A stretch of DNA of 64,000 nt from Paenibacillus melissococcoides (GCA_944800085.1 CALYLO010000006.1:310001-374000), one strand, 5' to 3'. Positions 46,126 through 55,979 are shown, counted from the stretch's first letter. Translations and numbers: made by a program. The notes: a model not told the origin generated them from the sequence alone.

Positions 46126-46882
46126 GGATGAAGGCTTATTGGCCGATTCCAAGGGGAGCGAGAGATGGAAGATCGGCATATTCGCAATGAGAGTTCCCGA
46201 TGTGATGGATCAAGCGACGCTGCAGCACCTGCTTCGGCTGCTCCCCCCGGACCGGCAGGACAAAATCAACCGCTTCCACCACAAAGCCGATGCCTACCGG
46301 AGCTTGCTGGCGGAGGTGCTCGTCCGCAAAATCATTGCGGAGAGGACAGGGCTTGCCAACTCCCAAATCCGGTTTCATTACAACAGCTACGGCAAGCCGG
46401 AGCTCGCTTCGGAGCAACGTCTGTGCTTCAATATTTCCCACTCCGGCGAGTGGATCGCCTGTGCCGTTCATGACACAGAGGTGGGCATTGATGTGGAGCA
46501 GATCAAGCCTATCGATTTGAGCGTCGCGAGGCGATTTTTCTCGGCTGAAGAATATGAACTGCTTGAAAATAAGCCGCCGGAAGGCAGGCTGGAGATGTTC
46601 TATGATTTGTGGACGCTCAAGGAAAGCTATGTCAAGCTGCGCGGACAGGGCCTGTCCATCCCGCTCGATTCCTTTTCCGTTCACAAGTCAGACCAGGGAG
46701 AGTGCTGTCTCCGTTCTCCGGGTGATGAAGTATCCCGCTTTTTTTTCAAGCAATATCATGTGGCCGACCAATATTGTCTGTCTATTTGCGCGATGGAACC
46801 TGCATTTCCCGCTGATATGATCAGATGTGAGTATCATGCGTTTCTGTCCAAGCTAAGCGCAGACACCCATTTCTTTCTATAA
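46103..46882 (+). CDS. 4'-phosphopantetheinyl transferase (Sfp type)
   Basis: 259 residues from ATG 46103 (GAGAGGGG five bases upstream); TTG 46061 and ATG 46085 are also in frame. Sfp superfamily: basic RFHHKADAYRSLLAEVLVRKI, FNISHSGEWIACAV, Mg-binding VGIDVEQI and the WTLKESYVKLRGQGL helix. It loads phosphopantetheine on carrier proteins of NRPS/PKS or fatty-acid synthases. No NRPS or PKS gene is in the window, so its partners are elsewhere. The start overlaps the MarR remnant. Confidence 0.9.
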   Translation: MRVTGSVRDEGLLADSKGSERWKIGIFAMRVPDVMDQATLQHLLRLLPPDRQDKINRFHHKADAYRSLLAEVLVRKIIAERTGLANSQIRFHYNSYGKPELASEQRLCFNISHSGEWIACAVHDTEVGIDVEQIKPIDLSVARRFFSAEEYELLENKPPEGRLEMFYDLWTLKESYVKLRGQGLSIPLDSFSVHKSDQGECCLRSPGDEVSRFFFKQYHVADQYCLSICAMEPAFPADMIRCEYHAFLSKLSADTHFFL

Positions 46883-46909
46883 GGGAGATTCTATGATTCG
46901 AAATAGAAA

Positions 46910-46947
46910 TAAGCCTGCAGCGGCCTCTTTGACCGTCTGCAGGCTTA
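46910..46947. terminator. Bidirectional terminator between convergent genes
   Basis: Stem TAAGCCTGCAG/CTGCAGGCTTA with inner CGG/CCG. It separates the PPTase gene (plus) from the CgeB-like gene (minus). Confidence 0.75.
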
Positions 46948-46985
46948 CTCACTTTAAGCAAGATGGAGGCCGCAAGTATGGTTTC

Positions 46986-47888
46986 CTAATTCTGGCTCGT
47001 CCAACCCCGCAACGATTTGATAAGGTCCAGGACTTGGCTGGCTCGGTGTTCATACGTATGATTCCGGACAACATGCCGCTGCCCCTCGGCTGCGATCTTG
47101 GCGGCTTCATCCGGATGGTTTAAATAATACCGCAGCTTCTCAAGCATATCTTCCCTCGAATCATAGAGAACATAATGGACTCCATTCTCGAACAATGCCG
47201 ATTGTTCGGGAGTATTATCCGTCAGGATTAATGCGCCGCACCCCATCCCTTCGAACAGTCTCATGTTAAAGGATTTAATGGTATCGGCGGTTTGGTTGAA
47301 GACGATTTTCGAATTTCCGTAATGTTTGCTCAGATCTTCGAGAAAGATATTTTTCCGGAGTGACAGATTTGCCTTCCCTTGCAGGTTCGCTTCAATGAAG
47401 CGGAGACTTTCATTCCGGTTCTTATAAAGCTCATGTCCGCGCGTACCGACGAAAGAAACGTCGATGCTGCGCTTGGCATAAGGGATGTCCGAATGAAACA
47501 AATGGGGATCTACCCCGAACGGAAAGAAACGGATGGGTACCTGGAAGCGGGATGCAAGGTGCAAGGAATGCGACATCAGCAGGATATCGGGACGATACAT
47601 GCCGCACATCTCGAGATTTGCCGCGAGACGATTTTCTCCGTGATGGATCCAGAAGAGAACGGGCGCTTGGACCCGCTCCCGGTGTTTAATGGAAATCCGG
47701 GGGCGGGTAGGACTCTCGACGAACAGAACCGCTGCATACTTTTGGGTATCCACGGCGGAGAAATCGGCGGCATCCGTGATAACATCGACCTCGACACCGA
47801 TACGGCCAAATGCTCTTTCCAAATAGCTTCCTGGCGTGTATGAAGTTTTTCCGTAACACATCAAAATACGCTGCGGCTGCATACTCAT
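46986..47888 (-). CDS. CgeB-like glycosyltransferase family protein
   Basis: 300 residues. Starts ILMCYGKTSYTPGSYLERAF; SIDVSFVGTRGHELYKNRNESLRFIE and SKIVFNQTADTIKSFNMRLFEGMGCGALILTDNT match the CgeB/DUF3880 spore-coat glycosyltransferase pattern (GT-B fold, with the donor-site RLFEGMGCG loop). Overlaps the stop of the upstream gene by 4 bp (ATGA), so it is coupled to it. Likely modifies a spore or cell-surface glycan. Confidence 0.85.
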   Translation of the reverse strand: MSMQPQRILMCYGKTSYTPGSYLERAFGRIGVEVDVITDAADFSAVDTQKYAAVLFVESPTRPRISIKHRERVQAPVLFWIHHGENRLAANLEMCGMYRPDILLMSHSLHLASRFQVPIRFFPFGVDPHLFHSDIPYAKRSIDVSFVGTRGHELYKNRNESLRFIEANLQGKANLSLRKNIFLEDLSKHYGNSKIVFNQTADTIKSFNMRLFEGMGCGALILTDNTPEQSALFENGVHYVLYDSREDMLEKLRYYLNHPDEAAKIAAEGQRHVVRNHTYEHRASQVLDLIKSLRGWTSQN

Positions 47889-48967
47889 TTTGTTCCAACC
47901 TCCTTTTTTAACCTATGGAAGAAAGGCTCGGCCAACATATTCATGTTTTGATATTGGACGACTTGTTGATCCAGTGCGGCGACCGTCTCGCTATGCCTCT
48001 CTTCGATGCGGCTTGATAAATCAATCAGCTCCTGGCCGAGGGTCGGGCTATCGGTCGATATGACGTAGCGGATCGCATCGATGGAAGCGGCAAAATCGAA
48101 CACCTTGAACCGGTATCCCAGCGCGATAAAAGGGACACGCATGACCGCCGACAGCACAGCGGCGTGTAATTTGAAATCGACCGTAAATTTACACTGGCCT
48201 ATAATGCTCATCAATTCGTACGGATTTACAGTTCCACATAGACGCACTCGATTTTCAATTCCTATTTTCTGCATCAGTTTTCGGCTGGCGGGGATATCAT
48301 TAGGCCACATGGCGAACATGAGAATGGAATAGCCTTGCCGGATCCATTCCTTGGCCGCCGCGACCAACTTGTCCGCTACGGAAGCCTCGTCATTGCCGAA
48401 GATTTCATCCCTCGCCGTGCCCCAGTTGATTCCGATGTAGGGCCTATCACCCAGCAAAGGCGGCTCATACGAGACGGGCTTTGCTTCCTTGGGCGTGAGG
48501 AGCAGTGCAGGGTCGCCGCTCACCGCCACGTTCTCCGCAGGGACTCCCGCCATTCGGAGAAATGCTTGACTGAGAGGACCTCGAACTGCCGCGAAACGGG
48601 CGTTCCGGAATAAATCGCTTTGAATGCCTGGAACGTGAAGCTTGGCAGGCAGCGGGGCGCCGTTAAGCATGGCGTCCAGAATTTGTTTAGGCACGAGCTT
48701 ATCCACGCCGGAACCCCACATATAGTACGGTTTGCTGCCTTTATACGCCTCTTCGAGTTTCGCAAGATAGATGGGGGAGATTAAAGAACCGCCCCCAAGC
48801 ACAACGGCATCGAATGCCAAAGGGTCGGCCTCATTGGCTAATGATCCGGCGACATGGAAGCGGCTCGCGTCGAGATGCTTCTTGAAGTGATGCCGGAACA
48901 CATCCCACATCACTTGGTCCCCTGCGTTTTGATAACCAATCTCCCCCAAATATAAAATTTTCGTCAT
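47885..48967 (-). CDS. Polysaccharide pyruvyl transferase family protein
   Basis: 360 residues; ATG 48967 has GGTGGTG upstream. CsaB-like pattern: YLGEIGYQNAGDQVMWDVF N-terminus, VVLGGGSLISPIYL, AAVRGPLSQAFLRMAG and VDFKLHAAVLSAVMRVPFIALGY near the C-terminus (the HxxAxxxA region of pyruvyl transferases). It transfers pyruvate from PEP to sugars in surface polysaccharide. Forms a two-gene operon with the CgeB-like gene. Confidence 0.88.
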   Translation of the reverse strand: MTKILYLGEIGYQNAGDQVMWDVFRHHFKKHLDASRFHVAGSLANEADPLAFDAVVLGGGSLISPIYLAKLEEAYKGSKPYYMWGSGVDKLVPKQILDAMLNGAPLPAKLHVPGIQSDLFRNARFAAVRGPLSQAFLRMAGVPAENVAVSGDPALLLTPKEAKPVSYEPPLLGDRPYIGINWGTARDEIFGNDEASVADKLVAAAKEWIRQGYSILMFAMWPNDIPASRKLMQKIGIENRVRLCGTVNPYELMSIIGQCKFTVDFKLHAAVLSAVMRVPFIALGYRFKVFDFAASIDAIRYVISTDSPTLGQELIDLSSRIEERHSETVAALDQQVVQYQNMNMLAEPFFHRLKKEVGTK

Positions 48968-49222
48968 TTCACCACCACCTTCATGCGTGCAAGACTGCTC
49001 GCTCTTATATATGGATATGATCGTCGCTACCGATTTGAAACGGACAGCGGTTGAAAGTGATAGAATCGGAAAACGAGACTACATATGACTGGCCTCCGGA
49101 CTAGGAGAAGTCTGGACTCAAGTTCATTTTATTTTGCAGGGATGGCATTATAATAGGGTTTAGTTGACATATATTGGAATAGTATGACCGGCTATATTTT
49201 CAGGAAAAAGGAGCATTCCATA

Positions 49223-49742
49223 ATGACGACATCGACAGGATCGGACAAGGTGATTCATCGTATTTCCTCTGCCCGGAGGGGCTCATTCTCTTTTTTGCGC
49301 TGTTGATCCCGCTCTCGCGGCGGGGTATTGGCTGACCTTCCTTAACGGGAAATGGATCATTCTACTAATGTGGGCGCCGGGATTGGCATCGATTATCGCT
49401 CGCGCGGCATTGCGGGAAGGGATTGCTGCTATTTCGCTCCGCCTAGGCGGGCGGCGCACCCTTCGATTGCTGCCGCTCGTATTTCTCTTACCGGTAGCGG
49501 TCGGTCTGGCGGCCTATGGATGCGCTTGGTTCACCGGACTTGCCCAATTTGCTTCTCCGGACACGTATATCACAGCTCCGCCAATCGTTAAATTTATTTT
49601 ATTTCTAATGGTCAACATGACAGCAGGAACCCTTTATGGCCTGGGCGGAAGCGTTGGCGAGGAAATGGGATGGCGCGGCTATATGCTCACACGCTTGATC
49701 GATGCCGGGCTTCCCCGGCCTATCCGCTTATTCTTGTGCTGA
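49223..49742 (+). pseudogene. CPBP-family intramembrane metalloprotease, frameshifted and truncated
   Basis: ATG 49223 with AAAGGAG before it. The frame breaks within ~25 codons, then coding resumes as GKWIILLMWAPGLASIIARAALREG and later GGSVGEEMGWRGYMLTRLI, the first CPBP motif (EExxWRGY). Sequence stops being CPBP-like after GLPRPI (~49730). The second and third motifs are missing, so the gene is dead. It ends where the TTTTGCAGG repeats begin, suggesting a repeat-associated deletion. Confidence 0.75.
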
Positions 49743-50289
49743 GGAGTGAATCCTGCAAATTTACATTATTTATCCGCCCAAATAGGGTGTTTCGTTAGAA
49801 TTCCTGCAAAAATACATCAATTCAGGGCGAATAAACTAAATAAGCACATTAATAGGAGAAAATGCTGCGCTTTTGCAGGAATCTCATTGTGCGCCGCGGT
49901 TGTGTGACATTTGCTGCACTTTTGCAGGATTTCTCTCCCCGAATCAATTCCACCATCACAACGCCATTTGTTGCGGCTTTGCCTTTCGCCACGCGTATGC
50001 CGGCCGGCCCGCCCTAACGCGTAGCGGCATAATCAAGAAATATCTTTCCCCAAGACTGAGGGCGAAGGGGGATTGTTCCAACCTGCTGCCGGTTGGATAT
50101 CGTCCGGCACCGATGCCCTTCTATTCCCTTACACAGGTTTTATTTATTTCACCTGTCTACCGAAAGGGGAGCATATCAAGCTTGCTTCTGACCACTTTTT
50201 TTTATTTAAGGTTCGTTAAAGGTAAGGTGCTTATAATTAGAAATCGTAAGGTAGCTGCCTACAAAAAAAGAAAACATGGAGGGATTCGT
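49743..50289. repeat. Intergenic stretch with TGCAGGAAT-type repeats
   Basis: Four units related to ATTCCTGCAAAA or its complement TTTTGCAGGAAT occur at about 49750, 49800, 49868 and 49917, in both orientations. Three of them lie next to short A/T-rich or TTCAGGGCGAATAA-like segments. The same units occur at 40085-40216. No gene is seen. A terminator-like T-run (TTTTTTTATTT) lies near 50200. Confidence 0.55.
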
Positions 50290-51153
50290 ATGATTAACGT
50301 GATGAACACAACCAAAAAGAAAGCGGGAGCAGCCATCTTGTGCGGCGCACTTGCTCTTACATTAGGAACGGGAACAACCACCTTTGCAGCCGAAGGGGCC
50401 ACCGATTCTTTGCTCGTAAAACAGGAAAATGGAGTCGTCTCCTACTCTACGGACGGCGGCCAGAATTGGAGCGAGAACGCTCCTGCAAATATGCAGGCAA
50501 TCAAAGTTGGCGAAGGGAACATCAAAATCAATAATAAACTGGCTTCCGAAGACGGGATCATAACCAAGGTGATGGCCAAGTCGGAAAACGGCAAGACGCT
50601 GTACTCTACGGATGACGGTAAGACCTGGAGCGAGACGGCGCCAGAAGGGATGCTGGCCTTCGCCATGGGTGAACAAGGTAATATCAAATTCAAAATGAAA
50701 GACGCCTCGGAAGACGGGATCAAAACCAAGGTGATGGTTAAGGTGGAGAACGGCGTGAAGCTGTACTCTACGGATGACGGTAAGACCTGGAGCGAGACGG
50801 CGCCAGAAGGGATGCTGGCCTTCGCCATGGGTGAACAAGGTAATATCAAATTCAAAATGAAAGACGCCTCGGAAGACGGGATCATAACCAAGGTGATGGC
50901 CAAGTCGGAAAGCGGCAAGACGCTGTACTCTACGGATGACGGTAAGACCTGGAGCGAGACGGCGCCAGAAGGGATGCCGGCCTTGAACAAGGGCGAACAA
51001 GGAAATATCAAATTCAAAATGAAAGACGCCTCGGAAGACGGGATCAAAGCCAAGGTGATGGCCAAGTCGGAAAACGGCAAGACGCTGTTTTCTACGGACG
51101 ATGGACAGACTTGGAGTGAACAAGCCCCTGAGGGCCTGACTGTAATAAAATAA
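50290..51153 (+). CDS. Secreted Asp-box (BNR) repeat protein
   Basis: 287 residues from ATG 50290 (GGAGGG before it). Signal peptide ~1-33 ending TTTFAAEG. The mature part is five repeats of ~54 residues (162 bp), each with an Asp-box YSTDDGKTWSE (SxDxGxTW), then APEGM and a GNIKFKMKDASEDGI segment. Repeats 2 and 3 are almost identical at the DNA level. Asp-boxes form beta-propeller hairpins in sialidases and adhesins, but five short repeats without catalytic residues suggest a binding or structural surface protein. It lies directly before an OmpR/kinase pair. Confidence 0.8.
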   Translation: MINVMNTTKKKAGAAILCGALALTLGTGTTTFAAEGATDSLLVKQENGVVSYSTDGGQNWSENAPANMQAIKVGEGNIKINNKLASEDGIITKVMAKSENGKTLYSTDDGKTWSETAPEGMLAFAMGEQGNIKFKMKDASEDGIKTKVMVKVENGVKLYSTDDGKTWSETAPEGMLAFAMGEQGNIKFKMKDASEDGIITKVMAKSESGKTLYSTDDGKTWSETAPEGMPALNKGEQGNIKFKMKDASEDGIKAKVMAKSENGKTLFSTDDGQTWSEQAPEGLTVIK

Positions 51154-51181
51154 ACTTCTATTGAAGCAGCGCACAGAAAAC

Positions 51182-51224
51182 ATATCCGCAACCGATGGGG
51201 AGAGAGCCCCATTGTTGCGGATAT
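51182..51224. terminator. Strong stem-loop between the Asp-box gene and the regulator
   Basis: ATATCCGCAAC/GTTGCGGATAT, 11-bp perfect stem with an inner GGGG/CCCC stem. It lies 29 bp after the stop. No T-run, so it may stop, pause or protect the upstream transcript. Confidence 0.55.
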
Positions 51225-51308
51225 TGTCGCAGCAATGAGCGGTCCCGCGCCAAGAGCTGCAGATTGCCGATCCATTCGGCGTTTATGTCATAAAAATGGG
51301 GGATGAAT

Positions 51309-52004
51309 GTGCGAATTTTAATGGTCGAGGATGAAAAGTATATGGCCGAAGCCATGGAACAAGTCCTCAAGAAAAGAAACTACAGCATTGATTTGGCGTT
51401 TGACGGCGAGTACGGCTTAGACTGCGGCCTTGCCGATATTTATGATATTATCATTCTCGATATTATGCTGCCCAAAATGGACGGCCTCCAGGTGCTGAAA
51501 GAATTGCGGGAAAACGGCATTCAAACTCCGGTGATCCTGCTCTCGGCCAAAGGCGAAACCGAAGATAAGGTCGAAGGTCTTGATAGCGGGGCGGATGATT
51601 ACTTGGCCAAGCCTTTTCAGACGGAGGAATTGCTGGCCCGCTTGCGTGCCTTGGGGCGCCGCAAAAATGTGCCGATATATGACAGCGTTTTGCAATATGG
51701 AGACATTGAGCTCGATCCATTCTCTTTGCAGCTCGGCTGCGGCAACAAAAACCTCAAGCTCATTTTAAAGGAGAGTCAATTGTTGGAGCTGTTAATCAGC
51801 CGACAAGGGAAGATTGTATCCAAGGACTCTATCATCGAGAAGCTGTGGGGGTACCACACCGATGCGGAGGATAACCATGTGGAAGTATATATCTCTTTTT
51901 TACGCAAAAAATTAAGCCATTTGCAATCCGAGGTTCGGATTCAAACGGTGCGAAGCGCTGGCTATCTAATAAAAACGTCAGAAGATGGGAAAATCTATGT
52001 TTAA
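51309..52004 (+). CDS. OmpR-family response regulator
   Basis: 231 residues from GTG 51309 (GGGGG six bases before it; ATG 51303 is directly at the ribosome site). Receiver domain: MVEDEKY, phosphorylation Asp in IIILDIMLPKMDG, VILLSAKGE, YLAKPFQTEE. C-terminal winged helix: KLILKESQLLELLISRQGKIVSKDSIIEKLWG, ends VRSAGYLIKT. The kinase gene overlaps its end. The target may include the adjacent Asp-box gene (inferred from position). Confidence 0.94.
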   Translation: MRILMVEDEKYMAEAMEQVLKKRNYSIDLAFDGEYGLDCGLADIYDIIILDIMLPKMDGLQVLKELRENGIQTPVILLSAKGETEDKVEGLDSGADDYLAKPFQTEELLARLRALGRRKNVPIYDSVLQYGDIELDPFSLQLGCGNKNLKLILKESQLLELLISRQGKIVSKDSIIEKLWGYHTDAEDNHVEVYISFLRKKLSHLQSEVRIQTVRSAGYLIKTSEDGKIYV

Positions 52005-53309
52005 TCAACTGCGCAACCGGCTTCTGCTGCTGAATATGTCCATCATTTCTATCGTGATGATTGGCGCCTTTGCCGTCATTTATTTTACGACTTCTAACCA
52101 CATTTATGTTGAGAATCAAAATAAATTGGACTTGTTATCCTCGAAACCTAACGCGGCCTATCTTAGCTTGCCGGACGCTGCCGCAAGAGAGAAGACAGTT
52201 ATCGGAGTCGTTCCTTCCGAATCGGCCCTTTCTTTCCATATGATCGTCAATTCGCATGGAGATATCGTAAAAGTCATCTCCCATATTGATATGCCGGAGG
52301 CAAACTATTATAAGGCCGCCGAGCTTGTCGAGGGCGGGAAAAAGGGGGGCGGCATGCTCTCACTCGGCGATAAACGATGGCAATATCAACTCTCTCCGAT
52401 GAGCGGCACGCTGATATCTCATGAAAACGGAAAAAGCTTCATCATCAATGCAAACGGAGACCATGATCAGATTACCTTTTTAGATGTAACGGAGTCCTAT
52501 AACACGTTGATGGAGCTGCTGACGACATTAGTTATTGTCGGCCTCATGATGCTCTTTGTCATCTTTGCTATCAGTTTGTTCTTTGCCAACCGCTCGATCG
52601 CGCCGATTGCCGAGACCTGGGAGAAGCAAAAACAATTCTTCGCCGACGTCTCTCATGAATTGAAGACGCCGCTCGCCATTATCAATGCCAATTCCGATGC
52701 CCTGCTTGCCAATGAGGGGGAGACGATACGGAGCCAGCGAAAATGGCTGGATTATATCAAGAGTCAAACCGATCGAATGGGCAAGCTGGTGAACGATCTT
52801 TTATATCTCGCGAAGACCGAGGACACCAATCTTAAATTGAATGCTATGCCTTTTGATATGAGCGAAATGGTAAGCGATGTGATCTTAGCGATGTGATCTT
52901 AGCGATGGAAGCGGTAGCGTTTGAGAAAGAGATTACGCTGCTGCAGGAAGTCGAACCGAACATGATCATCAAAAGCGACTGCGAAAAAGTGAAGCAGGTC
53001 ATTACGATCCTGGTGGATAATGCGATCAAGTATACGGAGAAAAAAGGCCGTATTCATATTACGTTGAAAAAAACAAGGCATCAAATTGCCTTTTCCATAA
53101 AAAATAGCGGCAAAGGCATTCCTCCCCAACATCTATCCAAGCTGTTTGACCGTTTTTACCGGGCTGATCCCGCCAGAACACAGGAGAACGGCGGGTATGG
53201 CTTGGGGCTTCCGATAGCGAAAGCGATTATCGATCGGCTCGGCGGCAAAATATATGCCGACAGCAAGGAGAATGAGGGCGCGACCTTTACGTTCACGATT
53301 GGATTATAG
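51985..53309 (+). pseudogene. Sensor histidine kinase, frameshifted by a 14-bp tandem duplication
   Basis: Start ATG 51985 or 51997 (MFNQLRNRLLLLNM), overlapping the regulator gene. Two membrane helices flank a ~135-residue extracellular domain. The HisKA motif is FFADVSHELKTPLAIINANSDALL. At 52876-52903 the unit GATGTGATCTTAGC occurs twice, which shifts the frame after DMSEMVSDVILAM. The HATPase part (VDNAIKYTEKKG, FDRFYRADPARTQENGGYGLGLPIAKAI) follows in frame 3 to 53309. Deleting one unit restores a ~436-residue kinase. Confidence 0.9.
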
Positions 53310-53649
53310 AGCGGCTGCCACTGGTATTCGGATGGTGGTCAGGACGGGTCAGATATGTCCGATAGGGTTCATCTGGCCCGTCTCTCTTTTACATCCTCAT
53401 TCTTAATCCTCTTCGAAGTCTTCGAAATCCTCATCGTCCGCTATGTTTATTCTATTCTATTCTATTCTTATCTTTCTCATTTCGCCTATGGCATAGGACG
53501 TCCCATCCTATCGTTACACCCAATCTGTGGAAGTATTTATCCCTCGATCAGAGGAATGTATCCTTTGAATACGCTCCCACGTGGACTACACTTTAAGTAG
53601 ACACCAAGAACAATGCAGGGTGAACCAAAAGACTTGGGGGATTTGCAAA

Positions 53650-54984
53650 ATGAAAAGGTCTTCATTGGTACTGATGAGCATCATGCTGTTGCTCTCCATG
53701 TTCCTCGCGGCATGCGGCAATAAGGGCGGCAGCAACGCCGGCGGTCCGGCTGAAGGAACGACGCCGCCAGCCGAGACGGGAACGGAAGCCATAGCCGATC
53801 CGGTCAAGCTTCGCGTCTTCTCGACTTTCGGGGGAACGGACCCGTCCCGGGAAGCGTTCCAAGCGCTTCTGGATGATTTTACGGCGAAAAATCCTCACGT
53901 CACGATTGAAAATGATCCGATGTCCGCCAACGATGACGGCTTCCGGACGAAAGTAAACACCGATATGAACAGCGGCAACGAGCCGGATCTGCTGTTCTAC
54001 TTCATCGGCGCCGACGCCGAAGGCTTCGTGAACGCGGGCAAGGTTGTTCCGCTGAACGAAATTCTTGATGCGGATCCAGATTGGAAAAATGGCTTTAATG
54101 CGAATGCGCTCGAATTTGCAAAACAAAAAGACGGCAACATTTACGCTGTGCCGCTGACCGGATTCTATGAAGGACTGTTCGTGAACAAGAAAATCTTCGA
54201 AGAGAACGGACTTGAGCTTCCGACAGACTGGGAGAAGCTGAAAAAAGCGGTCACTACCTTGTCCGGCAAAGGCATTATTCCATTGTCCGTGCCGTTCGAC
54301 CAGTCCCACTATTTGATTGAGCATATGATTCTGTCCGCGGCAGGTCCGGAGAGCCAGAATAAAGGCTTGATCGACGGCATCGATCCGAACTGGGAAAAAG
54401 GCTATGCGGCGATGAAAGAACTGTATGATCTCGGCGCATTCCCGAAAGATGCGGCAACGATTGATCTCGGCATGGCCGGCAACTATTACAGCGAAGGTCT
54501 GGCCGCGATGATTTTGGAAGGCTCCTGGGCAATCAATGGATGGAACGACGATACGCGCGACAACTCGACCGTTATCCCGTTCCCGCAGGTTCCAGACGGC
54601 GCCGGCAGCGGCAACGATGTCGTAGGCGGCTTCGGCTCCGGATTCTACCTGCCGAAGTCGACTTATGACGATCCAGCCAAAAAAGATGCCGCGATTGCAT
54701 TGATGAAGCATCTGACTTCCAAGGACAGCATTCAAAAAATCGCGACGGCGAACGGCGGCACGCCTGCTGCCGACGTGGAAGTAGCCGGGCTGCCTCAGGT
54801 CGCTCTCGACGGGTTCGCTATGGTAGCCAAGGCCGCTTCTATCAATTCGCCAATCGACAGCAAGGTGGCGCAAGAAACGTTCTCCAACCTTCGCGCCAGC
54901 GTTCAACCTGTCGTGACGGGCAAGAAGATGCCGACCCAGGCGATCGAAGATGCGAAGAAAACCGAGGATGAGAACAAAAAATAA
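53650..54984 (+). CDS. CUT1 sugar-binding lipoprotein
   Basis: 444 residues from ATG 53650 (GGGGGATT upstream). Lipobox MFLAAC (Cys ~22) and a Gly/Pro-rich linker. Family 1 solute-binding fold: LRVFSTFGGTDPSREAFQALLDDF, AVPLTGFYEGLFVNKKIFEENGLELPTDWEKL. It pairs with the two permeases that follow after a stem-loop; such a loop typically raises the binding-protein message over the permeases. Confidence 0.93.
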   Translation: MKRSSLVLMSIMLLLSMFLAACGNKGGSNAGGPAEGTTPPAETGTEAIADPVKLRVFSTFGGTDPSREAFQALLDDFTAKNPHVTIENDPMSANDDGFRTKVNTDMNSGNEPDLLFYFIGADAEGFVNAGKVVPLNEILDADPDWKNGFNANALEFAKQKDGNIYAVPLTGFYEGLFVNKKIFEENGLELPTDWEKLKKAVTTLSGKGIIPLSVPFDQSHYLIEHMILSAAGPESQNKGLIDGIDPNWEKGYAAMKELYDLGAFPKDAATIDLGMAGNYYSEGLAAMILEGSWAINGWNDDTRDNSTVIPFPQVPDGAGSGNDVVGGFGSGFYLPKSTYDDPAKKDAAIALMKHLTSKDSIQKIATANGGTPAADVEVAGLPQVALDGFAMVAKAASINSPIDSKVAQETFSNLRASVQPVVTGKKMPTQAIEDAKKTEDENKK

Positions 54985-55023
54985 CAGGAATCGCATCATC
55001 GGAAACGGTTGAAAACATGACGA

Positions 55024-55055
55024 ACGCCGCCCTTCTATCCTCATTCGGGCGGCGT
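55024..55055 (+). terminator. Stem-loop between binding protein and permease genes
   Basis: ACGCCGCCC/GGGCGGCGT, 9-bp perfect stem, no long T-run. Consistent with partial termination or 3'-end protection in a CUT1 operon. Confidence 0.65.
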
Positions 55056-55100
55056 AGTCATTTCGCACAAGGAAGAAAATAAACATCAAAGGTGATAAAT

Positions 55101-55958
55101 ATGAAGGGCGACCGAAAGTATATTGTTTTGTTTTTGCTGCCTGCAGCGGCGTTTATGTCGGTCTTTCTCTACTATCCGTTCTTCAAGAGCGTCTATCTCA
55201 GCTTTTATCGCACCAGCGGTTTTTTCGACAAGAAATTTGTCGGCTGGGATAACTACAAGCGCCTGTTCACGGATGAGCTGCTGGGCGCGGCCACGCTGCA
55301 CACGTTGGAATTGATGCTTTATGTTATTTTGTTCCAGGTCGGTATCGCGCTCGTGCTGGCGGTGCTGGTCGACAACATTCAAAAGCTGAAGGGATTTTAC
55401 CGCACCGTTTTCTTTTTCCCTGTCGTCATCTCGGGAACGGCGATTTCCCTGTTGTTCGTGCTGTTCTACAACTACAATTTCGGTCTGTTGAACAATCTGC
55501 TGGCGAACTTCGGCATTGAGAAAATATTATGGCTCGATGAGAACAATGCGCTGAGAGCCGTAGCCATTCCAACGGTATGGCACTATATCGGCTTTTACTT
55601 TGTCCTGTTCCTGACCGCCATGTCCAAAATTCCGTCCGACTATTATGAAGCGGCCAAGCTGGAAGGGATTTCCGGCATCCGCAAAACAACGATGCTGACC
55701 ATTCCTCTCATTATGAGCGATATCAAGGTCGTCATTACATTGGCGATTACGGGGACGCTGAAAGTATTCGAATTCGTCTGGGTCATTACGAAGGGGCAGA
55801 ACGGCACGGAAGTGCTCGGAACCTACATGTACAAAAAGGCAATGGTGGATCAAAACTTCGGTTACGGTTCCACGATCGCCATTTACATGGTCGTGTTCGG
55901 CGTTCTGCTGGCGCTCATCGCCAATCGGCTGTTGAAGAGGGACGAGATTACTTACTAA
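55101..55958 (+). CDS. CUT1 sugar ABC transporter permease (MalF/MsmF type)
   Basis: 285 residues from ATG 55101 (AAGGTGAT before it; the in-frame GTG 55092 overlaps that site). Helices start YIVLFLLPAAAFMSVFLYYPFF. EAA loop YEAAKLEGISGIRKTTMLTIPL. Ends LIANRLLKRDEITY. Pairs with the permease 21 bp downstream. Confidence 0.94.
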   Translation: MKGDRKYIVLFLLPAAAFMSVFLYYPFFKSVYLSFYRTSGFFDKKFVGWDNYKRLFTDELLGAATLHTLELMLYVILFQVGIALVLAVLVDNIQKLKGFYRTVFFFPVVISGTAISLLFVLFYNYNFGLLNNLLANFGIEKILWLDENNALRAVAIPTVWHYIGFYFVLFLTAMSKIPSDYYEAAKLEGISGIRKTTMLTIPLIMSDIKVVITLAITGTLKVFEFVWVITKGQNGTEVLGTYMYKKAMVDQNFGYGSTIAIYMVVFGVLLALIANRLLKRDEITY

Positions 55959-55979
55959 GCATTATAGGGGTGTACAGAG

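Noticed and set aside
50362..51183. Minus-strand repeated frames opposite the Asp-box gene
   Set aside because: The repeats are inherited from the Asp-box coding strand. No signal peptide or start site on the minus strand.
53662..55089. Long minus-strand frame opposite the binding-protein gene (475 codons)
   Set aside because: Antisense shadow of a verified lipoprotein gene with Arg/Phe-rich nonsense composition.
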